Shown here: piece after piece, positions 33,623-43,104 of the stretch
How the letters are laid out: each line of letters opens with the position of its first letter
Numbering within the stretch: position 1 is the stretch's first letter
NCBI RefSeq assembly: GCF_030269605.1
Contig: NZ_BSTQ01000001.1
Coordinates: 496,001-560,000 of the forward strand
Origin: Lentzea sp. NBRC 105346
Lineage (GTDB): Bacteria > Actinomycetota > Actinomycetes > Mycobacteriales > Pseudonocardiaceae
Direction: 5' to 3'
Length of the DNA stretch: 64,000 nucleotides
The notes under the pieces: generated by a model
Seen by the model: the letters and a program-made list of their open reading frames with translations, nothing else
Databases searched by the model: none
What the model was told of the DNA's origin: nothing
Program-made: the position numbers and the translations under genes

Positions 33623-36043
33623 TCACAGCGAGCTCGCACCCGTTGGACCACTCCACACGTCATTGAGCGGCCGGGGGAGCGCTGCAGCCGTGGCCCGATA
33701 CCACGCCGCCAGCGCGGCACGATTGGCGAGCCCAAGCTTCGCGCGGGCGTTCATGAGGTGCGTTTCCACAGTACGCGGCGAAATTCCCAGGCGATCGCCG
33801 ATGTCCTTGCTGGACAATGCATCGGCGACCAGGGCGGCGATCCTGAACTCCTGCTCAGTGAGGCCGCCGGGGATCCTCGCCTCGCCTTCCGACTGCCACT
33901 CCGCATCGGGGATGTCTTCCAGCGCCTCGACCAGCAGGTCCTGAAAGGACATTCGTGACCCGAGGTGCATGGCCTCATCGAAGTCGTCATGCCCGATCGA
34001 GTGGCGGCACCGTTGCTCGATCCGATCCTGAACCCGCGCCCACGGACCCAGTCCCGCGAACCGCACCCGCACAATCGAGGCTTGCGTCCGCACACCCCCG
34101 AACAGGCGCGCGGCGCGGGCCGACGCCCCGAGCTCGCCCGCCGCGCACGCCAACAACCACAGAGTGAACGATGGCCCCCACGTGTCACGGATCTCGAGCT
34201 GGATGGCCAACGCCCGCTGCCCGAGCTGGAAGGCTCTGCCCGGATCGGCGTGCAGCAGCTCGAACAGCCCACGCGTCCACAACGCCCAGGACATCGACCA
34301 GCGCGCGTGATGCTCTTCGACCGACGCCAACAGCGCCGCGGTCCTGGTGTCCGCGTCTTGGCGATCGCCGAGGAAACAGGCCGTCATCGCGGCGAACAAC
34401 TCAACCATGTGCGTGTCACCACGAGCACTCACACGGCGAAACTCCGCGAACAGGTCGGCGAACATCGAGACGGACGCACGGGCGCGTGCTGGAGCACGCT
34501 CCGCGAGGAAGGTCTCGCTCGCCTTGGCGTAACGCAGCTGCAGGGCAATCTCATCCGTGTCACCGCTGACCGCGCTCGCGTCGTGCACCTGCGCCAGATA
34601 GGGCATGGCCGCGTCAGTATCTCCCTGCACGAGAGCTATCCACGCGTTGTGCGCCAAGATCGCCATTCGCACATCACCACGTTCGGCGGGAAGTGCGGCG
34701 AGCACCCTGTCGAGAAGATCTTGTGTCTGTCCGAGCATGCCGGCGAAGCATCCGAACCGGGTACGGCTGACATCGATTGCGACCTCGGCGCCCACCGTCT
34801 CCAAGCCCGGCTGCGCGAGGTAAAACGCGATCGCGGCCCGGATGCCCGGCCACTCCTCCAGAAGCGTGCCCATCCAGCGGACCTCACGCGGTGAGAACCA
34901 ATCCTCGGCAGCCGATCGAACCAGCCTCCTGACGTAGCCGGCGTGCGCCCGCGCCAGCTGCTGGCGATCGGTGCGCCGGCCCAGGTGCTGGGCGCCATAC
35001 TGCGCGACCGTCTCGAGCATGCGATATCGGGAACGCCGGGTCACCCCGCTGGGCTGCGCGATCAAGATCGACTTACGCACCAGGCTGGTGAGCAACTCAG
35101 CGAGCTGGTCGGCCTCGATGCCATTTCCGGCACACACCTCGATGACCGCATCCCGCGCAAAGTCTGCGGGAAAGATCGACAGCCGTGCCCACAGCTCCCG
35201 CTCGGCCGGGCTGCAACGCTGCGCCGACCAGTCCAGCGCTCGCTGCAAGGTGCGATGGTGCTGCTGACCCGTGCGGTCGCCGTTGACCAGCAGCGTGAAG
35301 CGTTGGTCGGTCATGTCCAGCGGGAACGCGTCGCGTGTGGACAGTTGCTCCCGGATCTCGGTCACCGCCAACTCACCCAGCCGCGCCGCCGCCAGTTCAA
35401 TCGCCAGCGGCAGGCCGTCCAGCAGAGCGCACACGTGGGCCACCTCTGGCAGCTCGTCTTCGTCGATCGAGTGACCCGCATCGGTCGCGCGGTCCACGAA
35501 CAACTGGACGGCCTCATGTAGCCGACCCAGCTCGTCCGCATGGTTCACACCGTCGACGCACAACGGTGGTACCCGGATGATTCGCTCGCCATAAACGTCG
35601 AGCTGCTCACGGCTTGTCGCGAGCACGGTCACCTTGCTGCATCCCTGAAGAAGCCCGTGCACCAGTTCCTGGACCGCCGCCAGGAGGTGCTCGCAGTTGT
35701 CGAGAATGAGCAGCAGATGCTTGTCCTGCAGTGCCTCCAACAGATGGACAAGGCCCGCCTCACGCGAGTTGTCCACAATCGACAGCGATCGAGCCACCGT
35801 ACGGGCCAGACTCCCAGGCTCCCTGAGCCCGGCCAGCTGGACGAACCAGACGCCGTCGAGATAGTCACCTCGCTGCCGAACCTGCTCACCCACCTTGAGC
35901 GCCACACGCGTCTTGCCGACCCCGCCAGCGCCAATCAATGTCACCAGAGGCCCGCTGCCAAGACTCGCCACCGTTGCGGCAAGGAGACGATCGCGGCCGA
36001 CGAAGGTGGTCGGATCGGCGGGCAGATTGCCACGAAACGTCAT
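33623..36043 (-). CDS. MalT/LAL-type ATPase transcriptional regulator (paralog 3)
   Basis: About 806 residues from ATG 36043, which follows GGGGGG by five bases and aligns with the paralog starts; the longer open frame is not needed. P-loop GAGGVGKT (38-45), Walker B LLLILDNCEHLL, GLPLAIELAAARL, a winged helix (ARLSIFPADF), a helical repeat region (EDWFSPREVRWMGTLLEEWP closely parallels QDWLSPREVALMRGLHEEWH in paralog 1) and a LuxR HTH (LTEQEFRIAALVADALSSKD, SPRTVETHLMNA). Paralogs 1 and 3 are closest to each other. Confidence 0.9.
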   Translation of the reverse strand: MTFRGNLPADPTTFVGRDRLLAATVASLGSGPLVTLIGAGGVGKTRVALKVGEQVRQRGDYLDGVWFVQLAGLREPGSLARTVARSLSIVDNSREAGLVHLLEALQDKHLLLILDNCEHLLAAVQELVHGLLQGCSKVTVLATSREQLDVYGERIIRVPPLCVDGVNHADELGRLHEAVQLFVDRATDAGHSIDEDELPEVAHVCALLDGLPLAIELAAARLGELAVTEIREQLSTRDAFPLDMTDQRFTLLVNGDRTGQQHHRTLQRALDWSAQRCSPAERELWARLSIFPADFARDAVIEVCAGNGIEADQLAELLTSLVRKSILIAQPSGVTRRSRYRMLETVAQYGAQHLGRRTDRQQLARAHAGYVRRLVRSAAEDWFSPREVRWMGTLLEEWPGIRAAIAFYLAQPGLETVGAEVAIDVSRTRFGCFAGMLGQTQDLLDRVLAALPAERGDVRMAILAHNAWIALVQGDTDAAMPYLAQVHDASAVSGDTDEIALQLRYAKASETFLAERAPARARASVSMFADLFAEFRRVSARGDTHMVELFAAMTACFLGDRQDADTRTAALLASVEEHHARWSMSWALWTRGLFELLHADPGRAFQLGQRALAIQLEIRDTWGPSFTLWLLACAAGELGASARAARLFGGVRTQASIVRVRFAGLGPWARVQDRIEQRCRHSIGHDDFDEAMHLGSRMSFQDLLVEALEDIPDAEWQSEGEARIPGGLTEQEFRIAALVADALSSKDIGDRLGISPRTVETHLMNARAKLGLANRAALAAWYRATAAALPRPLNDVWSGPTGASSL

Positions 36044-36764
36044 TTCCGCCCCCCGTATCGACGGGGAAGCAAGCCCCGCCACCGAGGCGCAGGTCGTGAC
36101 GACACGCGTACCCAGGCCTTGTCGCGTGCGCCTTCCAACGACAGAAGTTGCACCACGACCCCCAGTCATCTCCAGCGCTGATCACCTCGTGGCCGCTGCC
36201 CGACGTCACGGCCGGTGCCGAGCAATGCTCACGGCCGCAGGACCGCCGGCACCGACAAGCACGTGGACTAGGACGGAGCCCGGTCGGATATGAAGCGCCC
36301 CGTCAACCGTAGACGATCGATGTCCTCCATTCGGCTCAATTGAATGTGGTGCGGACCACAGGTGACAACGACCGTCGCAGCATCTCGCGTCGGTCGTCGC
36401 GCCTCGACGCGGTAATGCGCGTTGAACGCTTGGCCTCGACACTTGCTGCTTGCGGAGCCGCCCGGCGGCGATCACAAACTCGAGCACGGGCACGGCGATG
36501 GCTCGATCGCGCCTGCTCCATCGGTCGGTGCCCATGAATGTCAACTGATCTGATTCGAACCTTCGTTCGACAAGCCTGTGGGCGGGTGATCCACACGGGA
36601 GATGGGCCGACGCGAGCCAGAGCTTTCCGCTCCGAACTGACCGGTTCCTGGTATCGGACAACCTCCGCCGACTCGCCGACGAAACATCGCATCGAATCCG
36701 CCCGCCCTCGACCCCCAAGCCGGCGCACTGGCGACCAGCTCCATGTAGGACAGAATGGAGGACC
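36044..36764. other. 720-base divergent intergenic region
   Basis: It lies between paralog 3 (leftward) and the DUF6221-like gene (rightward). A long leftward open frame that runs through it overlaps the DUF6221-like gene in antisense and has shadow-like composition. No gene or strong structure is supported. Confidence 0.4.
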
Positions 36765-37169
36765 ATGAGCAACGACCCGGTGACGTGGCTGCGCGAGCAG
36801 ATTGCCGATACGGAACAGGCAGCGCTTCCGAACCTGTACGCCCCAGATGACGTGCAGCGCACCGCACGCGACGCACTGGCCCAGTGCGAAGCCCATACCG
36901 CGATCCTCGACTTCATCGAGCGCAACACCAAGCCCGACGTCCAGTTGGGCGCAGCAGCAGGCGAAGCATTCATCGCCGAGCTGTACCTGTCGCTGAACAT
37001 GCACGAGCTCCTCGGCCACCTTGCGCTCGCCTACCAGCACCGGCCTGGCTACGCGGAGACGATCGCGGCACTGAACGAGGCCACCGCGCGGGTCACACTC
37101 ACCCTCAGCGACAAGGCCAAGGACGACGAGCTGGCCGCGCGACGCCTCAAGCGCCAGGACGAACGCTGA
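36765..37169 (+). CDS. DUF6221-like protein
   Basis: A 134-residue soluble protein. Its start, DPVTWLREQIADTEQAAL, the central DALAQCEAHTAILDFIE and the segment LGHLALAYQHRPGYAETI match the DUF6221 pattern found very widely in actinobacteria (typical ending LALPYADHPGY). The function is unknown. GGAGGACC precedes the ATG. It stands as a single gene, followed by a tiny frame at 37188. Confidence 0.8.
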   Translation: MSNDPVTWLREQIADTEQAALPNLYAPDDVQRTARDALAQCEAHTAILDFIERNTKPDVQLGAAAGEAFIAELYLSLNMHELLGHLALAYQHRPGYAETIAALNEATARVTLTLSDKAKDDELAARRLKRQDER

Positions 37170-37187
37170 CGAGCCCGCGCGGTACCG

Positions 37188-37364
37188 GTGTTCAACACCG
37201 TTATCGTCGTTTGCCGCCGCTGGCGACGGTCGTTGACGGCCGCGCTGTGTGATCTGTCGCTGGACGCCGACGGCATCGATGCGCGCGGCGCAACCAGGCT
37301 CGTGCGCCGCCTCGAGCTCGCTCAGGCTCTCGCCATGGACGCGCGCGTCGAGGTTACTGGCTGA
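37188..37364 (+). CDS. Small hypothetical protein
   Basis: A 58-codon GTG-start frame: MFNTVIVVCRRWRRSLTAAL continuing through CDLSLDADGIDARGATRLVR to EVTG. The second half is a regular amphipathic helix pattern, which favours real coding. It lies 18 bases after the DUF6221-like gene, and its 3' end overlaps the convergent methyltransferase-like gene by 11 bases. The function is unknown. Confidence 0.4.
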   Translation: MFNTVIVVCRRWRRSLTAALCDLSLDADGIDARGATRLVRRLELAQALAMDARVEVTG

Positions 37365-38259
37365 CACCTGGACTGCGCGTCGCACCAAGCCGCCAATCCA
37401 CAGGCAAGAACAGTTCCACGCCGGCCACCTCGCGGAGCTCACAGCGCCAGCGGCGAGCCGGTGGTCTCCCTGCCGCCAGCCAACACTGCACCATAGCGAT
37501 CAACCGCAGCCGCAGATGTTCGTTACCAGTGAGGCTGATCGAGCCATCGCGGTGAATCCACGCCGCGGTCATATCCAATGGATCGACTAACGTCAGCGTG
37601 CCTCGCCTGGGATCGAATGCCGCATCCTCGGCTTCCGCGCAGGTGACATGCCAGTCCTCGCTCGCTAGAAACAGGCACAAGTCGTCGTAGGCCACCGGGT
37701 CGAACTCGACACCAGGCACACCCTCAACCTCACACAGACCCGCGGCTGACAGAACACCTCGGTGAAACAGACCAGGTGGGCTGAGCGAGCCAGTGATCCG
37801 AGGCACGTCATTCACGGCGAGCACACGACCCAACAAGGTGTCTGATCGAGCAGAGCTGCGTCGAGCGACGACGAACGGATACCGACCGCCGCGTGCCAAC
37901 GGCGCGACGATGACACCAGACGGAGACAGCCGATCAAACCACTGAGGGGGAATACCTGCCACACCGGCGGTGACGAGCACGCGATCGAGGGAGCCAACAC
38001 CCTGAGCAAACACGTCACCGGTCTCCAGCCGGACGCGAACCCGGCAGTGCAAACCGGCGTCCCGCACGGCCCGGTGCGCACCATCGACGCAGTCGGCGTC
38101 GGTGATCACACTGGTCATCCGGCCCGCACGCCGCGCTGCCTCGATCGCGATCGCCGGCAGATCAGTACCGACATGGAGGACATGAAGATCCGGCTTGAGG
38201 GCCAACGCCTCGACGATCTCCGAGACGCTTTGTCGCGCTGGATCTGCTTGTGCGGCCAT
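37354..38259 (-). CDS. PCMT-like SAM methyltransferase homolog with degenerate motif I
   Basis: About 301 residues. The order LHVLHVGTDLPAIAIEAARR (motif I position), then SVITDADCVDGAHRAVRDAG and FDRLSPSGVIVAPLARGGRY, follows the protein-L-isoaspartate O-methyltransferase fold. The Gly-rich SAM loop is reduced (VGTD in place of GTGxGY). The C-terminal region (CLFLASEDWHVTCAEAEDAA) is outside the family core. ATG 38259 is chosen, although the upstream frame is open. It lies 3 kb from the lasso cluster's own PIMT, so a related role is possible but unproven. Confidence 0.6.
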   Translation of the reverse strand: MAAQADPARQSVSEIVEALALKPDLHVLHVGTDLPAIAIEAARRAGRMTSVITDADCVDGAHRAVRDAGLHCRVRVRLETGDVFAQGVGSLDRVLVTAGVAGIPPQWFDRLSPSGVIVAPLARGGRYPFVVARRSSARSDTLLGRVLAVNDVPRITGSLSPPGLFHRGVLSAAGLCEVEGVPGVEFDPVAYDDLCLFLASEDWHVTCAEAEDAAFDPRRGTLTLVDPLDMTAAWIHRDGSISLTGNEHLRLRLIAMVQCWLAAGRPPARRWRCELREVAGVELFLPVDWRLGATRSPGVSQ

Positions 38260-38486
38260 AGAACTCTGCTTTCTGGGGGCGACATAGTCCGCATGCGGGC
38301 TGCCCTCATCGCGGAAGCCGGCGACGTCGTCCACTTGGGCCTGGATGCGCTCAAGGTTGATCCGAGCGAGCCGCGGCAGACGCTGTTCGAGCGGCAGCCT
38401 TGAGGTGCCTCCGCGGCGGTCCGATTCTCTGCGCGGAGCGGCCTGGTGGCACCAGATCGGCCAGCCTCGCGCTGGCGGGCCGCGAC

Positions 38487-40091
38487 CTAGTCGATCAGGT
38501 GCTTCCGATGGGTCCAGGCGAGGTGCAGCGCCGCTGCCGCGCCGGGGGACAGCCTGTTGGACTCGCTGAGCCACCTCAGCGTGTTCTCCTCGAACGGGAA
38601 GGCCCGCGCGGGCACCGAGCCCTCCGAGTTGTTATCGACGGCGTTCGCGAACAGCTCGTCGTACGTGTCCGGGGCGATGATCGTGACCGTCAGAATGTCG
38701 CCGGCGAGCGTCAGCGCGTCGAGCGTGACGCCGAGGCAGGACACCCGAATATGACCATCGCGCAGCGCCGAATCCATCGTGGTGAACGGTTCCAGCTTGT
38801 CGTATCGGATCGGCCTGCCCGAGCCGTCGTATTCGTCGTGCCCCAGCAGCTCTTCGGCGAACTCACGCTGGATGTTGCGCCAGATCGAAAAGTCCGCCGC
38901 GACAGCGGCCGGAAGCACGGAGGACGGTTGGAAGATGCCGGCGGGCAAGAGGTGCACCATCCCGCCGCCGCCCGCGACACTGGCGGAGTCGCGCTGGTGT
39001 AGCACGACGCTGGGGCTGCCACCACCCCGGATGGTCAGCGTGCCAATCGCGCCCATCAGCGGTCGGCGGCTCAGATCGAACGGGTCTGCCACCAGCTTGC
39101 GGAATGCCAGCCGTCGCATGGAGGCGCGCGGCATGACGGATTCGGTGTCGCCGTCGATGGCCAGGTGGTGGGCCGCGAATTCGTGGGCCAGCGCCTCGTT
39201 GGTGTCCATGGCGTCGAAGAAGCCCATCTGCGCGAATTGCATACTCGGCTGGGTCCAGTCGATCCCGAGCAGACGAAAGCAGAGCCGGTTCTCGAACAGA
39301 CGTGGTGCGGCGAGGTCGCGGATGGCGTCGTGGTAGCGACGATACCGGGCGTCGGGTGTCGCCAGAGGCCGAACCGGGGCGCTTTCGGGTTCTTCTCCGG
39401 TGATCGTGGGCTCGGCGACCGCGGAGTCCAACTTCAGCGTGATCGCGTCCAAGGGGACCGGCTCGGCTGGTATCCATGCGGGCGTACTGATGGCCCCGGT
39501 GTTCTCAAATGCTCGGACACTGTGGTCGCGATACAGGGATTCGGCGAGCACCGCGAGTGCGCGGCGATGCCTACCGAGGGCCGAACGAATCCGGCGCCAC
39601 TCGTCCTGGTTACGCCCGACATGCGGCTCGGTAGCAGCGGGCGAGCTGGCGAACGACAGCGGGGCCGGAAGGGAATCGGTCCGTTCCGGCTCGGATCGGG
39701 AATGAAGCGGCCTGCGGAAGCCGAGTTCGTCGCCCGCGCAGCCGAAGAAATCGGCGAGCAGCCGACGGTAGAAGGGCTGAGGCCATACGACTTCGCCGCG
39801 TTCCCACCGACCAATGGTCTTGCGGGTGATTTGCGGATACTTGCCGTACCGGGTGGCGGCGAGACTCGTCAGCTCGTCAGCCAGGTCCTGTTGGGACAGC
39901 CCGGCACGCTCGCGCAAGGCGACCAGCACGGTGTTCGGTACGCGGGGCTCGTCGGGCGACACAGGATCAAGGTAGGGCCTGCCGGACTTGCAGATCAGGA
40001 ATGTCCCCTCAATGTCCCCCATCTGCCCCAACTGTGGGCACTCGCTGTGGTCGTGTTCGTCATTGCCGACTGGTGAACTCGTAGACGTCAT
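38487..40091 (-). CDS. XRE regulator fused to a Nudix-like domain
   Basis: Up to 534 residues. An XRE helix-turn-helix (VALRERAGLSQQDLADELTS, TRKTIGRWERGEVVWPQPF) lies around residues 55-110, followed by a linker with helical segments. The C-terminal half contains NIQREFAEELLGHDEYDGSG, a partial Nudix box (RExxEEL). Such fusions act as ligand-sensing regulators rather than hydrolases. The start is uncertain: ATG 40091 lacks a ribosome site and an internal ATG (Met24) lies after GGGGCAG. The target is unknown; the lasso cluster lies about 940 bases away. Confidence 0.7.
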   Translation of the reverse strand: MTSTSSPVGNDEHDHSECPQLGQMGDIEGTFLICKSGRPYLDPVSPDEPRVPNTVLVALRERAGLSQQDLADELTSLAATRYGKYPQITRKTIGRWERGEVVWPQPFYRRLLADFFGCAGDELGFRRPLHSRSEPERTDSLPAPLSFASSPAATEPHVGRNQDEWRRIRSALGRHRRALAVLAESLYRDHSVRAFENTGAISTPAWIPAEPVPLDAITLKLDSAVAEPTITGEEPESAPVRPLATPDARYRRYHDAIRDLAAPRLFENRLCFRLLGIDWTQPSMQFAQMGFFDAMDTNEALAHEFAAHHLAIDGDTESVMPRASMRRLAFRKLVADPFDLSRRPLMGAIGTLTIRGGGSPSVVLHQRDSASVAGGGGMVHLLPAGIFQPSSVLPAAVAADFSIWRNIQREFAEELLGHDEYDGSGRPIRYDKLEPFTTMDSALRDGHIRVSCLGVTLDALTLAGDILTVTIIAPDTYDELFANAVDNNSEGSVPARAFPFEENTLRWLSESNRLSPGAAAALHLAWTHRKHLID

Positions 40092-40423
40092 TGCACCAGG
40101 TCAACAGGGGGCGGAACACCGATGGATGATCGCGCACGCGCCACTCGCCGACCGCTGATCGCGCCCCTCGTGCCGGGAGTACCCGGACCGGCGACGGAGA
40201 TCTGCCTCTGTCGCCGACCTGGCAGGCCGCGGCTGGTTCGTCCACCAGGAACCACCGACTCGCCGAGCACGCGGTCTGGCTGGAGAAGCCAGTCGGCTGA
40301 GCGGCCTCCTGAGGGGCACCGTCCCTCCACAACGGACTCGAACCCAGATCTCGCATCAACCATCGGTCGCAGAGATCGTCGCACGGGTTGCCACCACATC
40401 AAGTCCTCAGCAGGAGGCCGACC
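40092..40423. other. Divergent intergenic region
   Basis: 330 bases between the XRE-Nudix gene and the rightward gene at 40424. No coding sequence, hairpin or promoter pair was convincing. Confidence 0.35.
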
Positions 40424-40927
40424 ATGAACATCACCCCGACCATGCGGACCCAGCTCAGCTCGCTGCGAGAGCTGTCCGACGCGAAGGCGCAGTACGAGGA
40501 ACTGCACGGATGGCGGACGTCGGTGGATGTCGGCCACCAGCGGCTGGTCCTGCCTGTCGGGGAAGAGATGGACGCGGTGACCATGCCATTGCGGCTCGCC
40601 GAAGCCGCGGCAGTCCACCTGCGCATCGCGATGCTGGCCGGGCCAATGATGGCCGCACCGGGCGGGCAATGGCTGACGTTCCTGACCGCACCGGCAACGG
40701 CTTCCCGACCGGACCTCCCGGTCGAGCTACGTCGCGCACGGGTACAACTTGTTCCGCGGGGCGGCCAGGTGGTCATCCCCACCTCATCCGAGGCGGGTCA
40801 TGATCTCCGCGTATGGCGGTGGGTGGAGCCACCACAGCCCCGCCGGGCCCTCCCTCCGTGGCCTGCAGTCATCGCCGCTGCTCGTCGAGCGGTATCCGGC
40901 GATCAGCTTGGTGGTGCGTCCTCGTGA
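40424..40927 (+). CDS. Small protein resembling a prim-pol N-terminal domain
   Basis: A 167-residue protein with a very good AGGAGG site before the ATG. The pattern YEELHGWRTSVDVGHQRLVLP, WLTFLTAP, LPVELRRARVQLVPRGGQVV and RVWRWVEPPQPRRALPPWP recalls the truncated bifunctional primase-polymerase N-terminal domains found as single genes in actinobacteria, but no catalytic acidic pair is visible. It lies directly upstream of the lasso precursor on the same strand and could share its promoter. A function in the lasso pathway is not indicated by sequence. Confidence 0.55.
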   Translation: MNITPTMRTQLSSLRELSDAKAQYEELHGWRTSVDVGHQRLVLPVGEEMDAVTMPLRLAEAAAVHLRIAMLAGPMMAAPGGQWLTFLTAPATASRPDLPVELRRARVQLVPRGGQVVIPTSSEAGHDLRVWRWVEPPQPRRALPPWPAVIAAARRAVSGDQLGGASS

Positions 40928-41031
40928 CCGGCGATTGAGACGGCCGTCCCGGCGCACCACAGCCGCTCGCATGTCTCGTGCGTTTGCGGCACGAAGCCAC
41001 TCAACGACGAATCTGAAGGGAGGTGATGACA

Positions 41032-41148
41032 GTGGACAGCCAGCCCTACGAGGCACCGGTGCTGACCGACCTCGGTACGGTCGCCGACTTCGCTCTCGGG
41101 ACCGGCGAGCACGACACCGCAGACATGGACACCGCACGTTACTGGTGA
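41032..41148 (+). CDS. Lasso peptide precursor
   Basis: A 38-residue peptide too short for routine gene calling. The GTG at 41032 lies eight bases after GGGAGG; an ATG at 41026 is too close. The leader carries the RRE-binding pattern Y6-x2-P9-x-L11-x3-G15 (YEAPVLTDLG). By analogy with leaders ending Thr-Leu before Gly1, the core is GTGEHDTADMDTARYW (residues 23-38, bases 41098-41145), with Ala at the usual Thr(-2). Gly1 to Asp9 would form a nine-residue ring. Asp6-Thr7 inside the ring is the expected target of the cluster's PIMT-like enzyme. Cyclase, RRE protein and protease follow directly. Confidence 0.88.
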   Translation: MDSQPYEAPVLTDLGTVADFALGTGEHDTADMDTARYW

Positions 41149-41220
41149 CCGGCGGATGAGGTGGTGGCTCGCACCAGAGTTGGTTCGGGCCACCACCTCT
41201 TGCCGGAGACAGGACAGCTC

Positions 41221-43104
41221 ATGACGCCGACCGCGCCACGTCGATGCTTCGTTGGCTGGGCAGGACCGGATCCACACCCACCCCGCACTCCGGCGAACGC
41301 CACGCTCGTCTGGACCGGGAACAAGCCACTGTGGACTGTCGGAGACTGGCGGCCCGACGAGGTCGTGGTTGTCACCCGACCGCAGGCACGCGCAGCGTTC
41401 CTCGGCACCTGCCTGGCAACCGAGGACGAGCTCCGCACCGCCGTGCACGATGCCATCGCGGGGCACGGTTTCGAGGCGCTGCAGGCGTTGCCGGGCTCCT
41501 ACGTCGCCGTGCTCGACGATGGCCGCCGTATACATGTGATCACCGATCGAGCAGGATTGCACCCGGTGTTCTACACCGACCTCGCCGGCAACACGCTGTT
41601 CTGCACCGATGCGCTGATGACGGCCTCAGTGCATCACCGCAGCCTCGCCGCGGCGGTCAACCCTCTGGTGGTGGCCGTCGGGCTGTTTCTTCCGGACCTG
41701 CCAGAGCCTCGCGGCCAGGACAGCGTGTTCCACCGAGTAGGCCGTGCCGGCGCGGCACAGGTTCTGACCATGACGCCACACCGTAGACCGCTGGTGCATG
41801 CGCTACCGCAGAGACACGCAGCGATGAGCCTTGAAGCTGCGGCACCGACACTCGCCAATGCACTGGTCACGGCGGTCCACCGCCGCGTCACCCGCACCAG
41901 CCGGGTCAGCACCGACTTGTCCGGTGGACTCGACTCGTCCTCATGCGCCGTTCTGGCGGCACAGGCCGGTGCCGCACCGCTCGCGGTGACCTACGCGGAC
42001 CCGCGTTCGGTCAACGATGAGGACGTTCGGTTCGCCAGCGCCGTAGCCTCCGCAGAACCCACCCTGCGCCAGCTGGTCAGCATCGGCAGCAGCGCCACGC
42101 TGCCGTTCACCGACATGTACTCGACACCGGTCTGTGACGAGCCCAGCCTCGACGCTGTCATTATCTCCCGGACTCGCCACCGGCTGGCCCCGGCGGTCGA
42201 GCACCGCAGCGAGTGTCACCTCACGGGCTCCGGCGGAGACGCTGTGCTGACCGCGCCCGGACTGAACTACTTGGGCGACCTCGCCCGCACTGATCGCCGC
42301 GCGCTCACGTACGAAGCCAGCGGATGGGCCCGGCTGCGACACCGCCCTGCCCGACACGTGCGCAGGGCGGCGACACGACTGGCCCGAACCAGCTGGCCCG
42401 CCACAATCCAGACACTCACGGCTCAGCTCACCGACCCGCATCTGACAGCACCGGCACGACGCGGACTGGACACTCACCTGTCCTGGGCCGCGCTGTCGCC
42501 GAGCGCCGCCTGGGGCACCCTGCCCATGCGGCGGACGCTCGCAGCGCGACTGGGCACAACGGCAGCATCGCCGCCGGACGGAATCCGGCCCGACAGCGCC
42601 GACGGCGCCGCCTGGCGCGCGGTGCGGTGGCACGGCGCGGCCACCCGCAGCCTCCAGCAGATCGCACGAACCTGGGGACTCATCGTGCACAGCCCATTCC
42701 TCGACAGCCACGTCGTCGACGCCTGCATGGCCGTGCCGATCGTCGAACGGACCACCGTAGACAGGCCTAAACCCTTACTGGCCGCCGCGCTCGGTGATCG
42801 GCTTCCCCCCGATCTGCTGCAACGCCGAACGAAGGGGGACTACAGCACGTGCGAGTACCACGGACTACGGGTCAACACCGACACGCTGCAGGCCCTGCTG
42901 GCCAGATCCCAGCTGTCCGAAATGGACATCATCAACCCGCAAGGTCCACAAGACGCGCTCCGGCAGGGCCTGGCAGGCGCATCCTCACCGATCGGCGCAC
43001 TCGGCTCGGTGATCGCCACCGAAATCTGGCTGCGCTCCCTGCACGCCCTCGACTCCACCAGCTGGTGGCACACCCCGACTACCCGAGAGGAGCTCCCGCG
43101 ATGA
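41221..43104 (+). CDS. Lasso cyclase (asparagine synthetase-like, C protein)
   Basis: About 627 residues, ATP-dependent. It adenylates the acceptor Asp side chain of the core and closes the isopeptide ring. The N-terminal half is a glutaminase-like domain without a catalytic Cys2, and the synthetase half has the PPi loop SGGLDSS (234-240) and EHRSECHLTGSGGDAVL. The ATG at 41221 after AGGA is preferred over a GTG 60 bases upstream. The stop overlaps the B1 start by four bases. Length and order match known lasso C genes. Confidence 0.93.
   Translation: MTPTAPRRCFVGWAGPDPHPPRTPANATLVWTGNKPLWTVGDWRPDEVVVVTRPQARAAFLGTCLATEDELRTAVHDAIAGHGFEALQALPGSYVAVLDDGRRIHVITDRAGLHPVFYTDLAGNTLFCTDALMTASVHHRSLAAAVNPLVVAVGLFLPDLPEPRGQDSVFHRVGRAGAAQVLTMTPHRRPLVHALPQRHAAMSLEAAAPTLANALVTAVHRRVTRTSRVSTDLSGGLDSSSCAVLAAQAGAAPLAVTYADPRSVNDEDVRFASAVASAEPTLRQLVSIGSSATLPFTDMYSTPVCDEPSLDAVIISRTRHRLAPAVEHRSECHLTGSGGDAVLTAPGLNYLGDLARTDRRALTYEASGWARLRHRPARHVRRAATRLARTSWPATIQTLTAQLTDPHLTAPARRGLDTHLSWAALSPSAAWGTLPMRRTLAARLGTTAASPPDGIRPDSADGAAWRAVRWHGAATRSLQQIARTWGLIVHSPFLDSHVVDACMAVPIVERTTVDRPKPLLAAALGDRLPPDLLQRRTKGDYSTCEYHGLRVNTDTLQALLARSQLSEMDIINPQGPQDALRQGLAGASSPIGALGSVIATEIWLRSLHALDSTSWWHTPTTREELPR

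Noticed and set aside
36206-37000. Leftward 264-codon frame
   Set aside because: It runs antisense through the DUF6221-like gene, is Arg/Ser-rich and has no ribosome site.
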